The notes beneath the pieces were generated by a model. It saw nothing but the letters and a program-made list of their open reading frames with translations, was not told where the DNA came from and did not search any database. Made by a program: the position numbers and the translations under genes. From DASWOJ01 sp964242325 (GTDB taxonomy: Bacteria; Pseudomonadota; Alphaproteobacteria; Acetobacterales; Acetobacteraceae), in NCBI GenBank assembly GCA_964242325.1, contig CAXTCI010000043.1, forward strand, positions 1 to 31,606: a stretch of DNA of 31,606 bases, written 5' to 3'. Positions 23,965 through 30,755 of this stretch are shown here, one piece after another; within the stretch, counting starts at the first letter, position 1; every line of letters begins with the position of its first letter.

Positions 23965-24747
23965 ATTGGTGGGCAGGTTGATGGCCCCGCCTCGCTCCTC
24001 ACGGTCCCGCTCCTAACGGTGCAAGGCGCCAGCCGCCGGTTCCCGAATGGCACGGTAGCGCTGGACGGCGTGTCGGTGCAGGTCGGCGCCGGGGAGGTCG
24101 TGGCGCTGCTGGGACCGTCCGGCTGCGGCAAGAGCACCCTGCTGCGGCTGATCGCCGGGCTGGACCGGCCGGATCGGGGCGCCGTCGTGTGGAGCGCGGG
24201 AGCGCCGGCGCCGGGCAGCATCGGCTATGTGTTCCAGGACGCGACCTTGTTGCCCTGGGCGTCGGCGGCGGAGAACGTGCGCCTGCCGTTGCGCCTGCGC
24301 GGCCAGCCGGCGGCGCAGTCGTCGCCGCTGGTGCAGGCGGCGCTGGGCCGCGTGGGGCTGGGCGGATGCGGCGGCGCCCGCCCGCGTGAGCTGTCCGGCG
24401 GGATGCGGATGCGCGTCAGCATCGCCCGCGCCCTGGTGGCCCGGCCGCGCCTGCTGCTGATGGACGAGCCATTCGCCGCCCTGGACGAGTTCACCCGGCA
24501 CGCCCTGCAGGAGGACTTGCTGGCGCTGCAACGCCAGGAAGGGTGCAGCGTGGTGTTCGTCACGCACTCGATCTACGAGGCGGCGTTCCTGGCGAGCAGG
24601 GTCGTGCTGATGTCGCCAAGGCCGGGACGGATCGTGGGGGTGCTGGACGCGCCGCGGCTGCCGGATGCGGGCCGGCGGCTCCATCCGGACTATGCCGCCT
24701 TTGTCGCGCGCATCACCGGCGCGATGGCGGAGGCGCGGGCGACGTGA
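23959..24747 (+). CDS. ABC transporter ATP-binding protein
   Basis: This 262-residue cytoplasmic ATPase of the nitrate/sulfonate/taurine type powers the importer encoded by the flanking genes. Walker A is GPSGCGKST (residues 52-60), the Q-loop is Gln93 in VFQDATLLPW, the signature is LSGGM (145-149), Walker B is LLLMDE (165-170) and the H-loop is His203. The start is the ATG in the last six bases of a palindromic repeat, and there is no ribosome binding site in front of it. A start further inside, such as a non-ATG codon near the LLTVQGAS strand, cannot be ruled out. The stop overlaps the GTG start of the permease. Confidence 0.92.
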   Translation: MTIGGQVDGPASLLTVPLLTVQGASRRFPNGTVALDGVSVQVGAGEVVALLGPSGCGKSTLLRLIAGLDRPDRGAVVWSAGAPAPGSIGYVFQDATLLPWASAAENVRLPLRLRGQPAAQSSPLVQAALGRVGLGGCGGARPRELSGGMRMRVSIARALVARPRLLLMDEPFAALDEFTRHALQEDLLALQRQEGCSVVFVTHSIYEAAFLASRVVLMSPRPGRIVGVLDAPRLPDAGRRLHPDYAAFVARITGAMAEARAT

Positions 24748-25484
24748 GGGCGGCCCCCCTGCTGTTCGGCCTGCTGGCGCTGCTGCTGTGGGAAGCCGGC
24801 GTGCGTTTCGGAGGGGTGCCGCCTTACGTGCTGCCGGGGCCGCTAGCGGTCGGGCGGGCGTTTCTGGCTGATCCCCTGCTGCTGCTGGGTGCGCTGGGGG
24901 CGACGCTGGCGGTCACGGTGACGGCGCTGCTGGCGAGCTGCGTGGTCGGCGTGGCTCTGGCCGGGCTGATGGCGGCAAGCCCGCTGCTGCGGGCGGCGGC
25001 GCTGCCCTGGGCGGTGGCGCTGCAGGTGACGCCGGTGGTGGCCATCGCGCCGCTGATCATCGTGTGGGTCGGCGACCCGTTTGCGTCGCTCGTGGTGTGC
25101 GCGACGGTGGTGGCGTTCTTCCCGGTGTTCTCCAACACCGCGGCCGGGCTGGCGTCGGCGCCGCCGGAGCTGGTGGACCTGTTCCGGCTGAATGGGGCGG
25201 GGCGGTGGCAGACGCTGCGGCTGCTGCGCCTGCCCGCCGCGGTGCCGGGGTTCCTGGCGGGATTGCAGGTGTCGGGCGGCCTGGCGCTGGTGGGCGCCGT
25301 GGTGGCGGAGTTCGTGGCGGGGTCGGGCGGCTTCGCGTCCGGGCTGGCCTACCGCATCCTGGAGGCGGGATACCGCCTGCAGGTCCCGCGCATGTTCGCG
25401 GCGCTAACGCTGCTGGCGGTGGCGGGGATCGTCATTAATGCCGGGCTGGGGGCGCTTGGGGGGTGGGTGATGCGGCGGCGGTGA
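24744..25484 (+). CDS. ABC transporter permease
   Basis: This 246-residue inner membrane permease of the BPD type completes the importer. Hydrophobic segments occur at about residues 5-17, 48-75, 83-110, 115-135, 170-195 and 215-240. The EAA-type coupling loop is visible in LVDLFRLNGAGRWQTLRLLRLPAAVP, with the conserved glycine. The GTG start overlaps the ATPase stop in GTGA, so translation is coupled, and a GGAGG lies about ten bases upstream. A longer frame exists upstream but falls within the ATPase gene. The importer therefore has one permease type, presumably acting as a homodimer. Confidence 0.9.
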   Translation: MRAAPLLFGLLALLLWEAGVRFGGVPPYVLPGPLAVGRAFLADPLLLLGALGATLAVTVTALLASCVVGVALAGLMAASPLLRAAALPWAVALQVTPVVAIAPLIIVWVGDPFASLVVCATVVAFFPVFSNTAAGLASAPPELVDLFRLNGAGRWQTLRLLRLPAAVPGFLAGLQVSGGLALVGAVVAEFVAGSGGFASGLAYRILEAGYRLQVPRMFAALTLLAVAGIVINAGLGALGGWVMRRR

Positions 25485-25508
25485 CGGGAGGCTTGAAGGA
25501 ACCGCCTG

Positions 25509-25757
25509 GTGTCGCCAGAACAGCCGGAACAGCGCTGGAGCATGACGACGATGGCCGACCTGAGATCACTGACCCCCGCCCAGCGCGCCTATGAGGAGAA
25601 GCGCGCCGCAAAAGCTGGCAAGTCGCTGGAAGCGTGGCTGGACCAGAAGGCCAAGCGCGCCGCCGAGGAGGCCAAGGCCGCCGCGCCCCCACCGCCGCCG
25701 AAGAAGCCCGGCCTGATCTCCCGCCTGCTGGACCGCGCGCATAAACCGCTGAAGTGA
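25509..25757 (+). CDS. Small charged hypothetical protein
   Basis: This protein of at most 82 residues has no family I can name. Its core reads MADLRSLTPAQRAYEEKRAA, then a Lys/Ala/Glu-rich helix (SLEAWLDQKAKRAAEEAKAA). A proline run (APPPPPPKKP) and a basic tail (LISRLLDRAHKPLK) follow. It has no signal peptide or membrane segment and could be a helical adaptor or nucleic-acid-binding peptide, which is only a guess from its charge. The GTG at 25509 has AAGGA eight bases upstream and is used here. ATGs at 25542 and 25551 are alternatives, the last starting at the most conserved-looking part. It lies 24 bases after the permease and may be in the same transcript. A family 1 repeat follows the stop. 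Confidence 0.65.
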   Translation: MSPEQPEQRWSMTTMADLRSLTPAQRAYEEKRAAKAGKSLEAWLDQKAKRAAEEAKAAAPPPPPKKPGLISRLLDRAHKPLK

Positions 25758-25765
25758 TGGGTGTC

Positions 25766-25910
25766 CTGCTCCCTCTCCCCCTGGGAGAGGGTCGGGGTGA
25801 GGGGGTCTTGGCTGCGGAGCGATGCACAGCCGGTGCCGCGCTTGAGCGTGCCAGAGACAGTGCTTGCTCTCCCCCTCACCCCGACCCTCTCCCGGAAGGA
25901 GAGGGAGAAG
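25766..25910. repeat. Family 1 palindromic repeat, copy C
   Basis: The left arm has a perfect hairpin, CCCTCTCCC (25771-25779) with GGGAGAGGG (25783-25791), followed by TCGGGGTGAGGG. The right arm (25871-25910) is the inverted form. GGGGGTCTTGGCTGC at 25801-25815 is the reverse complement of the core segment in copies B and D, so this copy is in the opposite orientation. It separates the small hypothetical gene from the DUF429 gene and ends about 11 bases before the first codons of the latter. Confidence 0.85.
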
Positions 25911-25920
25911 CGAGCGTTTT

Positions 25921-26853
25921 CTGCTGACCTCGCCGTCCCTTGCCGTCCACGCCGATTGGAGCATGGACCCGCGCAAGCGGTGGATGGCGCTGGCCGTACC
26001 GGTGCAGGGCGGCTGGACCGTCGAGGTCATGCCGGTCGGCGAGCTGGCTACTTTCCTGTCTCGGCTGATGGTCCGGGCGGACGGCGGGGCGGTCGCGCTC
26101 GGCTTGGATTGCCCCATTGGCCTGCCGCGGGCCTATGCCGCGCGGCTTGGCGGCGGCGCGGTGGATTTTCCGGCTTTCCTCCGTAGCCTGACGGCGGCGT
26201 CGGACTTCTTCAGGGTATGCGACGACCTGGACGAGGTTGCACCGGGGCGGCCCTTCTATCCCCGGCACGGCCAAGCCGGGATGACGCGCGCCGCGTTTGC
26301 CGGCCGGCTCGGGCTGGACGCTGCTGGGTTGTCGCGCGCCTGCGACCGCGCCACCGCGGACCGGCCGGCCGGGGCGCCGCTGTTCTGGACGTTGGGCGCC
26401 AACCAGGTCGGCAAGGCCGCGGTCACGGCCTGGCGGGACCTGCTGCTGCCGGCGCTGGCTGGCCCGGCGCCGCCGGCCCTGTGGCCGTTCGACGGGGCGC
26501 TGGAGAACCTGCTGGCGCCGGGCCGGGTCGCGGTCGCCGAGTGCTACCCGGCGGAAGCGATGCGGCAACTCGGCCTGCGCATGAACGGCAGCAAGCGGCG
26601 CCATGCCGACCGGATCGCACTGGCGCCGGCGCTGCGGGGCCGCCTGGCGACGCTGGACGCCCGGCCGGACCCGGCGCTGGCTGTGATGCTCGATGCCGGG
26701 ATGGGCGCGGACGCGGCTGGGGAGGACCGGCTGGATTGCCTGCTGGGGCTGCTGGGGTTGCTGCAGGTGCTGATGGGACGCCGGGCCGATGCGGTGCCGG
26801 ACGACGCCTGGGTGCGGCGGTGGGAAGGGTGGGTGCTGGGGCAGGCAGGATAG
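25921..26853 (+). CDS. DUF429 family protein (predicted RNase H-like fold)
   Basis: This protein of about 310 residues resembles DUF429 proteins, predicted RNase H-fold nucleases of unproven function. The first strand HADWSMDPRKRWMALAV contains the likely first catalytic aspartate. VALGLDCPIGLPRAYA supplies the second acidic strand. RPFYPRHGQAGMTRAA, LFWTLGANQVGKAAVTAWRDLLLP, VAVAECYPAEAMRQLGLRMNGSKRRHAD and GEDRLDCLLGLLGLLQVLMGR complete the pattern. The first ATG (25963) would cut off the HADW aspartate. The only earlier ATG/GTG/TTG codon in frame is a TTG at 25864 inside the repeat, so CTG at 25921 or 25924, behind the repeat's GGAGAAG, is a possible start. The exact start is therefore uncertain. 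Confidence 0.72.
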   Translation: MLTSPSLAVHADWSMDPRKRWMALAVPVQGGWTVEVMPVGELATFLSRLMVRADGGAVALGLDCPIGLPRAYAARLGGGAVDFPAFLRSLTAASDFFRVCDDLDEVAPGRPFYPRHGQAGMTRAAFAGRLGLDAAGLSRACDRATADRPAGAPLFWTLGANQVGKAAVTAWRDLLLPALAGPAPPALWPFDGALENLLAPGRVAVAECYPAEAMRQLGLRMNGSKRRHADRIALAPALRGRLATLDARPDPALAVMLDAGMGADAAGEDRLDCLLGLLGLLQVLMGRRADAVPDDAWVRRWEGWVLGQAG

Positions 26854-27078
26854 CGCTGGCGGGGCGCAGGTGTGCCAGCCTCTGGGCGGTGACTTGAGCA
26901 ACCCTGCTGGGCCTTGACCACGGCGCAACTCGCGGGTTCGCCCTTCGCCGCCCCATCGTGAACCTTGACCCTAGCCGACATATCCTGACGCTTAAGGGAG
27001 GTTACGTTGTCGTTCCATTCCTCTAGCTAGGGCAATCTGCAACGCCCAACCGGGCACATCCTGGAGCGGACACGCCGC
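26854..27078. other. Intergenic region before the aspartic protease gene
   Basis: These 225 bases should contain the protease promoter. TTGACC near 26964 is a candidate -35 box, but no good -10 box follows at the right distance. A strong ribosome-binding-like AAGGGAGG (26994-27001) precedes only a seven-codon TTG frame. No repeat or RNA gene is visible. Confidence 0.35.
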
Positions 27079-27720
27079 ATGACGATGCACCAACCCGGGC
27101 AGCCTTCTTCCGGCGGACAGGTCATCCCGATGCTGGTGCTCACGGTGTTTGGGTTGATTGGGACCACGGTGGGGGTCATAGTCCTGCTGTTCATGCTGCA
27201 AGAACCGAGGGCACCTGCCGCCGCCCTGCCCGCGCCGCGTCAGGCCAGTCTTGCGCTGGCGGCTCCACCGGCCCTTGCCCCGTCCTTGCCTACCATTCAA
27301 ACGCCGTCGGCCGGCGTCGGACGGCCTTTGCCTATGCCGCTGCCGGGGCACCAAGCATCCTCCCGGCGGGAGCCGAACGGCTACTTTTTCTTCGACACCG
27401 CAGTGAACGGCATGAGCGTGCGAATGGTGTTCGACACCGGCGCCAGCGTGGTGGCGCTTCGCGCGGAGGATGCGTTACGGGCAGGCATCGCCGTCAACGG
27501 CCTCAATTACAATGGCAGAACCAAGACGGCCAATGGCACCGCCGAGGTCGCCTATGTCGTGCTGGACTCGCTCAAAATTGGGGATATCACGCGCTACAAC
27601 GTGCCTGCCATCGTATCGAGGCCGGGGGTGCTGTTCGTTAGCCTGCTCGGCCAAACCTTCATGTCCAAGCTGAACGGCTACCGCTTTGAGGGGAACGAGC
27701 TGATCCTTCAAGGGGACTGA
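27079..27720 (+). CDS. Membrane-anchored retropepsin-like aspartic protease
   Basis: This 213-residue protein belongs to the single-domain retroviral-type aspartic proteases of bacteria (clan AA). A transmembrane segment spans about residues 16-40 (PMLVLTVFGLIGTTVGVIVL). A proline/alanine-rich linker runs to residue 98. The protease domain follows: GYFFFDTAVNGMSVRMVFDTGASVVAL with the active-site Asp119-Thr-Gly, then NGLNYNGRTKTANGTAEVAYVVLDSLKIGD and the flap-like FVSLLGQTFMSKL. Only one DTG is present, so it should act as a homodimer, probably in the periplasm. The start ATG is the first in frame and places the membrane segment correctly; its ribosome binding site is weak. Targets are unknown. 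Confidence 0.87.
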   Translation: MTMHQPGQPSSGGQVIPMLVLTVFGLIGTTVGVIVLLFMLQEPRAPAAALPAPRQASLALAAPPALAPSLPTIQTPSAGVGRPLPMPLPGHQASSRREPNGYFFFDTAVNGMSVRMVFDTGASVVALRAEDALRAGIAVNGLNYNGRTKTANGTAEVAYVVLDSLKIGDITRYNVPAIVSRPGVLFVSLLGQTFMSKLNGYRFEGNELILQGD

Positions 27721-27733
27721 GCGGACCAGCGGA

Positions 27734-27785
27734 GCGCCATCCCCCAATGGCGCGGCACCGTCCCGTCGCGAGTCGCGGCAACGGT
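27734..27785. other. Hairpin and possible remnant of a family 2 repeat
   Basis: GCGCCAT (27734-27740) and ATGGCGC (27747-27753) form a perfect 7-base stem just after the protease stop. It is followed by GCGGCACCGTCCCGT (27752-27766), a 15-base sequence that recurs exactly at 30438-30452, where it precedes family 2 copy 4. CGCGAG then CGC follows in both places after a short gap. This looks like a degraded repeat end between two convergent genes. Confidence 0.4.
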
Positions 27786-27832
27786 TCGGCCTTGTTCCGC
27801 GCCTTCTTTGCTCATGGAAACCTTGGCGGCCC

Positions 27833-29017
27833 TCAGGCCAGGAAATCCGCCGCCGCCCGCGACAGCGCCTGCACTCCCAGCCCGATGCACGCCTCGTCCG
27901 GCTGGTAGCCGCTGTTATGCAGCTTGTCGTGCCGCCCCGGCTGGCCCGAGCCAACGCCTAGGTGCGCGGACGGCGTCAACTGCGCCATGAAGGCGAAGTC
28001 CTCGCCACCCATGCTCGGCTCGCTTTCCTCGACCACGTCGCCGAACTGCGCGCGCACGCTCGCGACGGCGCGGTCCAGCATCGCGTCGTCGTTGACCAGG
28101 GCGGGGACGCCGCGCTCGTACTTCACCTCGCAGCGCACGCGCATCCCGACGTCCAGCCCGGCGCAGAGGCGGCTGATTGCCGCCTCCGCCACGTCCTGCG
28201 CCTGCGCGTGCAGGGTGCGGACAGTGCCGCGGATGAGGCAGGAATCGGGAATGATGTTGTGCACGGTGCCGGCATGGATAGCGCCGACGGTGACGACGCA
28301 AGGGTGCCTGGGCTTCTGCTCGCGCGACACCACGGTCTGCAACTGCGTGACCAGGTGTGCGGCGGCGACGATGGGATCTACCGCGTCATAGGGGTGCGCG
28401 GCATGACCGGACCGCCCGGACACCGTGATGTCGAACCGGTCGGACGCCGCCAGGCAGGCCCCGCGGGCATAGGAGAAGCTGCCGACGGGATGATCCGGGT
28501 AATTGTGAAAGCCGATCGCCGCATCCACCCCCTCCATCACGCCGTCGGCAATCATGGCGGGCGCGCCGCCCAGCGTTTCCTCTGCCGGCTGGAACAGCAA
28601 GCGGACGGTGCCGGATAACGACGGCGCCATGCCTTGCAGGACGGCGGCGACGCCCAGCAGGGTGCTGGTGTGGATGTCGTGGCCGCAGGCGTGCATCTTG
28701 CCGGGTGCCGTGCTGGCGAAGGACAGCCCCGTTTGCTCATGGATCGGCAGCGCGTCCATGTCGGCGCGTATGGCGAGCGTGGGGCCGGGGCGCCCGCCGG
28801 TGATGGTGCCGACAACGCCGGTGCGGCCGACGCCGGTCCGGTGCGGGATGCCCAGCCGGGCGAGTTCGGCGGCGACGATGCCGGCGGTCCGCACCTCCTC
28901 GAACCCCAGCTCGGGATGGGCATGGAGGTCGCGGCGTATAGCGACCAAGTGCGGCTCGATCCCTGCGGTGGCCTCCGCAATGGCGGATTGCAGGTCGTTA
29001 TGCCGGGTGGCGGACAT
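27833..29017 (-). CDS. M20 family amidohydrolase (hippurate/N-acyl amino acid hydrolase type)
   Basis: This 394-residue cytoplasmic metallohydrolase cleaves N-acyl or amide bonds, typically releasing amino acids from acylated forms. M20D motifs are complete: RRDLHAHPELGFEE (residues 28-41), ADMDALPI (85-92), HACGHDIHT (109-117, with Cys111 and His113 as metal ligands) and FQPAEE (142-147). Further on come GFHNYP, SGRSGHAAHPYDAVDP, IHAGTVHNIIPD, GGEDFAF and LHNSGY. The frame extends to 29185 without family features, and the ATG at 29017 (MSATRHNDLQ) has GAGG eight bases upstream. It is divergent from an amino-acid-type ABC binding protein, which suggests the hydrolase processes the imported compound. 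The exact substrate is not determined. Confidence 0.9.
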   Translation of the reverse strand: MSATRHNDLQSAIAEATAGIEPHLVAIRRDLHAHPELGFEEVRTAGIVAAELARLGIPHRTGVGRTGVVGTITGGRPGPTLAIRADMDALPIHEQTGLSFASTAPGKMHACGHDIHTSTLLGVAAVLQGMAPSLSGTVRLLFQPAEETLGGAPAMIADGVMEGVDAAIGFHNYPDHPVGSFSYARGACLAASDRFDITVSGRSGHAAHPYDAVDPIVAAAHLVTQLQTVVSREQKPRHPCVVTVGAIHAGTVHNIIPDSCLIRGTVRTLHAQAQDVAEAAISRLCAGLDVGMRVRCEVKYERGVPALVNDDAMLDRAVASVRAQFGDVVEESEPSMGGEDFAFMAQLTPSAHLGVGSGQPGRHDKLHNSGYQPDEACIGLGVQALSRAAADFLA

Positions 29018-29135
29018 CGGAGAGCCTCGTGCAGGTGCAAAGCGGGCATCATGCTGACCCGCTGGGACCGGGACAAGGAGAAACCGGCTGGGCACGCACC
29101 GGTGATGCGGCATGTTCCGCAGGAAGCGGAATAGG

Positions 29136-29166
29136 TTGACGGGCGATGGCATGAAGCGTGCATAGT
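29136..29166 (+). promoter_or_regulatory. Candidate promoter for the livK-like gene
   Basis: TTGACG (29136-29141) matches the -35 consensus at five of six positions. CATAGT (29161-29166) is a four-of-six -10 candidate, with a long 19-base spacer. The predicted leader would be about 30 bases. It lies in the 188-base divergent gap with the M20 gene. Confidence 0.35.
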
Positions 29167-29205
29167 TGCAGCGACGCATACTCACATTCCAGGGAGCGGT
29201 TCTGC

Positions 29206-30432
29206 ATGATCACACGTCGCACAGCCATCACCGCCACGGCCGCCACGCTGCTGGCCTCGCGGGCCGCCTATGCCGCCGACAAGGTCATCAAGGTCGGCGT
29301 GAACCTGTCCTTCACCGGCGCCGACGCCACCAATGCCGAGCGGATCGGCAACGGCGCCATCATGGCCTTCGAGGAGGCGAATGCCGCGAAGACGGTCAAG
29401 GGCTACACGTTCCAGCTCGTGAAGCTGGACGATGCGACCGCGACCGCCGGGCAGTATGACCCGGCGCAGGCCGCGACCAACGCCCGCACCATGGTGAGCG
29501 ACCGCGGCTATGTCGCCGCCCTCGGGCCGCAAATGTCCGGCGCGGGCAAGGCGATGGCGCCGATCCTGAGCCAGGGCAACCTGGCGATCATCACCCCATC
29601 CTCCACCAACCCCGACCTGACGGACCCCAAGTTCGCGGCGCAGTATCGCCCGGCGGGTAAGGCGATCTACTTCCGCACGGTGACGACCGACGCCTTCCAG
29701 GGGCCGAACATGGCCAACTACATGGCCGACACGCTCAAGGTGAAGAGCATCTATATCCTGGACGACTCCGGCGCCTATGGCGTGGGCTTGGCCGACGCCT
29801 TCCAGGGCCAGGCGGAGAAGAAGGGGATCAAGGTGCTGGGCCGCGACCGGCTGGACCCCAAGGCGGCGGACTACTCGGCGGTGCTGACCAAGATCAAGGG
29901 GCTGGACCCGCAGGCATTGTACTACGGCGGCGTCGGCCAGGCTGGGGTGAAGCTGGCGAAGCAGGCGTACGAGATCATCCCCAACGTCATCAAGGCCGGC
30001 GGCGACGGGATGCAGAGTGCGGACTTGCTGAAGGGCGCGGGCTTCCCCGCTGTCGAGGGCTGGTATGCCACCGTCGCCTCCCCGCACGTCACGGAGGACC
30101 CGAAGACCAAGGGGTTCAGCGACAAGTATTTCGCGCGCTTCAAGCAACGCCCGGACGACTACACCATTGCCTGCTACGTCGGCGCGGAGGTCATCGTCGA
30201 GGCGGTGAAGCGCGTGGCGGCAACGGGCAAGGATGTGACGCGGGTTGCGGTGCGGGATGCGATCCAGGGCGTGAAGCTGCCGAACACGCTGCTGGGACCC
30301 ATCGAGTTCGACGAGTACGGCGACCTCAAGAATAAGATCATCAGCGTGTTCAAGATCACCAAGGACGCCGAGAAGCCGCTGGAGGACCCGGACGCGCAAT
30401 ACAAGTATGTCGGCGTGGCGCCGATGGCCTGA
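29206..30432 (+). CDS. Branched-chain amino acid-type ABC transporter substrate-binding protein
   Basis: This 408-residue periplasmic binding protein of the LivK/Leu-Ile-Val family has a signal peptide with a twin-arginine-like start (MITRRTAITATAATLLASRA, then AYAAD). The fold is shown by KVIKVGVNLSFTGADATNAERIGNGAIMAFEEAN, VAALGPQMSGAGKAMAPILSQGNLAIITPSSTNPDLT and FRTVTTDAFQGPNMANYMAD. DDSGAYGVGLADAFQGQAEKKGIKVLG and a central YYGGVGQAGVKLAKQAY follow. Members bind branched-chain amino acids, amides, urea or aromatic acids, so the ligand is open. AGGGAG lies nine bases before the ATG. The permease gene livH follows after 323 bases filled mostly by two palindromic repeats. Confidence 0.9.
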   Translation: MITRRTAITATAATLLASRAAYAADKVIKVGVNLSFTGADATNAERIGNGAIMAFEEANAAKTVKGYTFQLVKLDDATATAGQYDPAQAATNARTMVSDRGYVAALGPQMSGAGKAMAPILSQGNLAIITPSSTNPDLTDPKFAAQYRPAGKAIYFRTVTTDAFQGPNMANYMADTLKVKSIYILDDSGAYGVGLADAFQGQAEKKGIKVLGRDRLDPKAADYSAVLTKIKGLDPQALYYGGVGQAGVKLAKQAYEIIPNVIKAGGDGMQSADLLKGAGFPAVEGWYATVASPHVTEDPKTKGFSDKYFARFKQRPDDYTIACYVGAEVIVEAVKRVAATGKDVTRVAVRDAIQGVKLPNTLLGPIEFDEYGDLKNKIISVFKITKDAEKPLEDPDAQYKYVGVAPMA

Positions 30433-30454
30433 TCCCTGCGGCACCGTCCCGTGA

Positions 30455-30558
30455 CCCATCATCGCGAGCCGCCCCGGCGGCACGGCGCTCCACGGCTGCA
30501 GGCGTGGTCCTCGCCGGCCTTGGACCTCTACGGCGCGGGCCGCCTCGCGATGATCGGC
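30455..30558. repeat. Family 2 palindromic repeat, copy 4
   Basis: ATCATCGCGAG (30458-30468) and CTCGCGATGAT (30544-30554) are perfect 11-base inverted ends about 100 bases apart. GCCGCC/GGGCCGCC-type sequences extend the match inward. The interior TCCACGGCTGC and CCTTGGACC correspond to the inner arms of other copies. It follows the livK-like stop and is immediately followed by a family 1 copy. Confidence 0.7.
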
Positions 30559-30563
30559 GGCCT

Positions 30564-30714
30564 TCTTCTCCCTCTCCCCTCGGGAGAGGGTCGGGGTGAG
30601 GGGGCGGGCAAGCGCTTTCCTCGGCCAAACGGAGCCGTGCGCTGGCGGGACTGGCAGTTCCTGGCTCGGCAGCCAAGACCCCCTCACCCCGGCCCTCTCC
30701 CGGAGGGAGAGGAA
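30564..30714. repeat. Family 1 palindromic repeat, copy D
   Basis: The left arm has a perfect hairpin, CCCTCTCCC (30570-30578) with GGGAGAGGG (30582-30590) and a CTC loop, then TCGGGGTGAGGG. The right arm (30679-30714) is the inverted form with a GGA loop. The core carries GCAGCCAAGACCCCC (from 30669) in the same orientation as copy B. It lies between the livK-like gene and livH and ends about 41 bases before the livH start. Confidence 0.85.
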
Positions 30715-30755
30715 GCAGCAAGCAGCCGCCCACTCCGGCACCTGGACGTGACCCG

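Noticed and set aside
24543..24743. Upstream extension of the ABC permease frame
   Set aside because: It lies wholly within the ATPase gene in another frame. The GTG at 24744 overlapping the ATPase stop is the natural start.
26994..27030. Strong ribosome-binding-like AAGGGAGG followed by a TTG
   Set aside because: The frame stops after seven codons and nothing suggests a leader peptide.
29018..29185. N-terminal extension of the M20 hydrolase
   Set aside because: The added 56 residues match no M20 feature and run across the divergent promoter region; the ATG at 29017 has a ribosome binding site.
1107..30714. Repeated elements as a CRISPR array
   Set aside because: The copies are thousands of bases apart, are themselves inverted pairs, and have no regular spacers or cas genes.
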